Shown piece after piece: positions 62,638 through 64,000 of a DNA stretch of 64,000 bases; within the stretch, counting starts at the first letter, position 1; each line of letters opens with the position of its first letter. The translations under genes and the position numbers were made by a program. Source of the DNA: Eucommia ulmoides (Eukaryota; Streptophyta; Magnoliopsida; Garryales; Eucommiaceae); NCBI GenBank assembly GCA_016647705.1, contig CM028329.1:15401910-15465909 (forward strand), given 5' to 3'. The notes below the pieces were generated by a model that worked only from the letters and a program-made list of their open reading frames with translations, was not told the origin of the DNA and searched no databases.

Positions 62638-64000
62638 TCATGTGATCTATCATGATATGAGCTAAATCTAATTTCCTCCTCTCGACAATCTCATTCAACA
62701 AATATAGATCAAAGTCATTCACATTTGTATGACTTTCCCCTCTAGGTACAATAGTGTATGTTATCACTAAATAAATGAAACGATGCTCAAGGGATAATAA
62801 TTATGCTTTGTCTCGATCCAAATCAAATTTCTCAGCAAGTTCTCTTCTGTTAAAGTTTGTCGAAAGCCAATGAGGAGTATTATAAGGAAACACATTTCCT
62901 CTTTCTATCCCCAAAAATATTACTCAAAAGACCCCTATCAAACCTAATCGCATTTCCCTTAACAAATAATGTCATATAAACATTCTCAAATGTGAGAATG
63001 TTGTAGTCCATCCTTACCCACACCGACATCCACTCATTACTTTGGGTGACAAACTCGGTCCACCCCAAAACACTAAAAAACTTCTCAATATCAAGATTTT
63101 TCTTCTTTAAACCAACGAAATCTATGGGTTTGCAACACACAACCTTTTAATTAGAAAATTCCTTACTAAACCTAATTTCTTTCTCTTGGCTTTGGAAGTA
63201 GCTTTTGTCATATTTAGGTTTGGGAATAGCTCTCTTGATTTTAGGCATTTTTCTCACGATTTCAAGAATAATCAACCAAGAAAACACAAGAGATCTAAGC
63301 AATATTGAAGTACTAACTAAACCCTAGAGACAAAAAAGAAGAACCAACCTTAATTTGAAGCTATGGTTTTCCAAATCGTAGATCCGAGTCCTAGATCTTC
63401 AAATCCAAGCCAAACCGTGTCGATTTCGTGAGGATTAGGGATGAAAGTACTTGGGAAAGGAAAGGTTTTGGGAGAGAAAGAATTTTGAAATCGGAATGAG
63501 GTAAAATGAACGGGTTAGGGGATATTAATCTTGTAACGGGTGGTTAACCGACCAATGAAGCACCTTGCAACCTTTGCAGGCCTGCAACTGTCGGTTCCTA
63601 TATTTTCATCTTTTTTTGTGCATTTAATTCCTAATTTGACTAACTTAGTTTAATTTTTACCTCTTATTTTGATCCACATATATTATTTAAAATATTTTCA
63701 TACACACCCACATCACAAATATGTAATTTTCAGAATGTGAAGAATCGGTCTCCCTAACAAAATTAATATACTTGAATTTTAAAAAAAAAACAAACCTAGA
63801 TCATCTTTGGGAGGAAATGGTGTTTGTACTTTTGGTGGATTACTAATTTCAAGCTTTATGTCCTTTGAATCTGCTATTTTTCATTTTGCTTGATTTGTCA
63901 CTTTAATTTCCTCATTTCTCGTGTCGGCACTTTTCGTAATTGATTCAGTGATATTCTCCTTACCTTTGTTTGGTGCTTTGAGTTGTTCTTCCTCATTCTA
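62638..64000 (-). mobile_element. Internal region of SIRE-like element C, second ORF start and upstream
   Basis: Minus-strand ORF opens MPKIK at 63248. Open stretch 62880-63140 reads KPIDFVGLKKKNLDIEKFFSVLGWTEFVTQSNEWMSVWVRMDYNILTFENVYMTLFVKGNAI, equivalent to the beginning of the element A second ORF. From 63830 to the edge it matches 24190-24370 of element A, so gag-like sequence would be expected further right. Fossil; the 5' LTR is beyond the window. Confidence 0.75.

Overview
The window looks like a gene-poor stretch of a flowering-plant nuclear chromosome, probably eudicot. It is AT-rich and packed with nested LTR retrotransposons and their solo LTRs, with plant-type DNA transposon remnants and microsatellites. 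I find one gene that clearly belongs to the host: a single-coding-exon RING-H2 E3 ubiquitin ligase of the RHC1A/RZF1 type at 33004-33978 (+), probably with an intron in its 5' leader. There is no tRNA, rRNA, CRISPR array or bacterial-type operon.

Left block (1-15932). A minus-strand Ty3/gypsy element of the Tat lineage has its 5' LTR at 14871-15932. Two elements of one gag-only Athila-like family sit inside it: one at its integrase end (LTR 1290-2891, running off the left edge) and one at its RT/RNase H region (3880-10188, TSD GCTGT). The latter carries an 857-bp hAT-type element in its 5' LTR (4116-4972, 8-bp TSD). The Tat element itself sits in an older LTR of a SIRE-like family.

Middle block (15933-30098). 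SIRE-like LTR fragments, separated by a hAT-like terminus, are interrupted by a SIRE-like element bounded by TSD ATCAA (19380-30059, minus). A solo LTR of a related family (25492-27840, TSD TAGGA) sits in its leader. This SIRE-like family has a gag zinc knuckle and a second ORF with a plant-transposon-protein-like domain; I saw no pol between them.

Gene block (30099-34334): the RHC1A-like gene, flanked by two (TA)n microsatellites upstream and a Harbinger-like remnant downstream.

Right block (34335-64000). In order: Harbinger-like and CACTA-like remnants; a third Athila-like copy (about 37381-41651, +) with a domain related to the SIRE-like second ORF; a Ty1/copia 3' portion; a degraded possible LINE; a 3.3-kb long-inverted-repeat element; a 933-bp Harbinger deletion derivative (50568-51500, TSD TAA); a Tat solo LTR (51747-52823, TSD GATAC); and a second SIRE-like element (53218 to the right edge, minus) interrupted by a well-preserved Athila-like copy (56801-62632, TSD ATAGT).

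The most unusual pattern is in the LTRs. Both non-autonomous families carry clusters of short palindromes at a fixed LTR position, and the core of the palindrome differs between subfamilies. In the SIRE-like family the same palindrome also occurs about 300 bp upstream of the second ORF in both copies. All homology calls are by eye.
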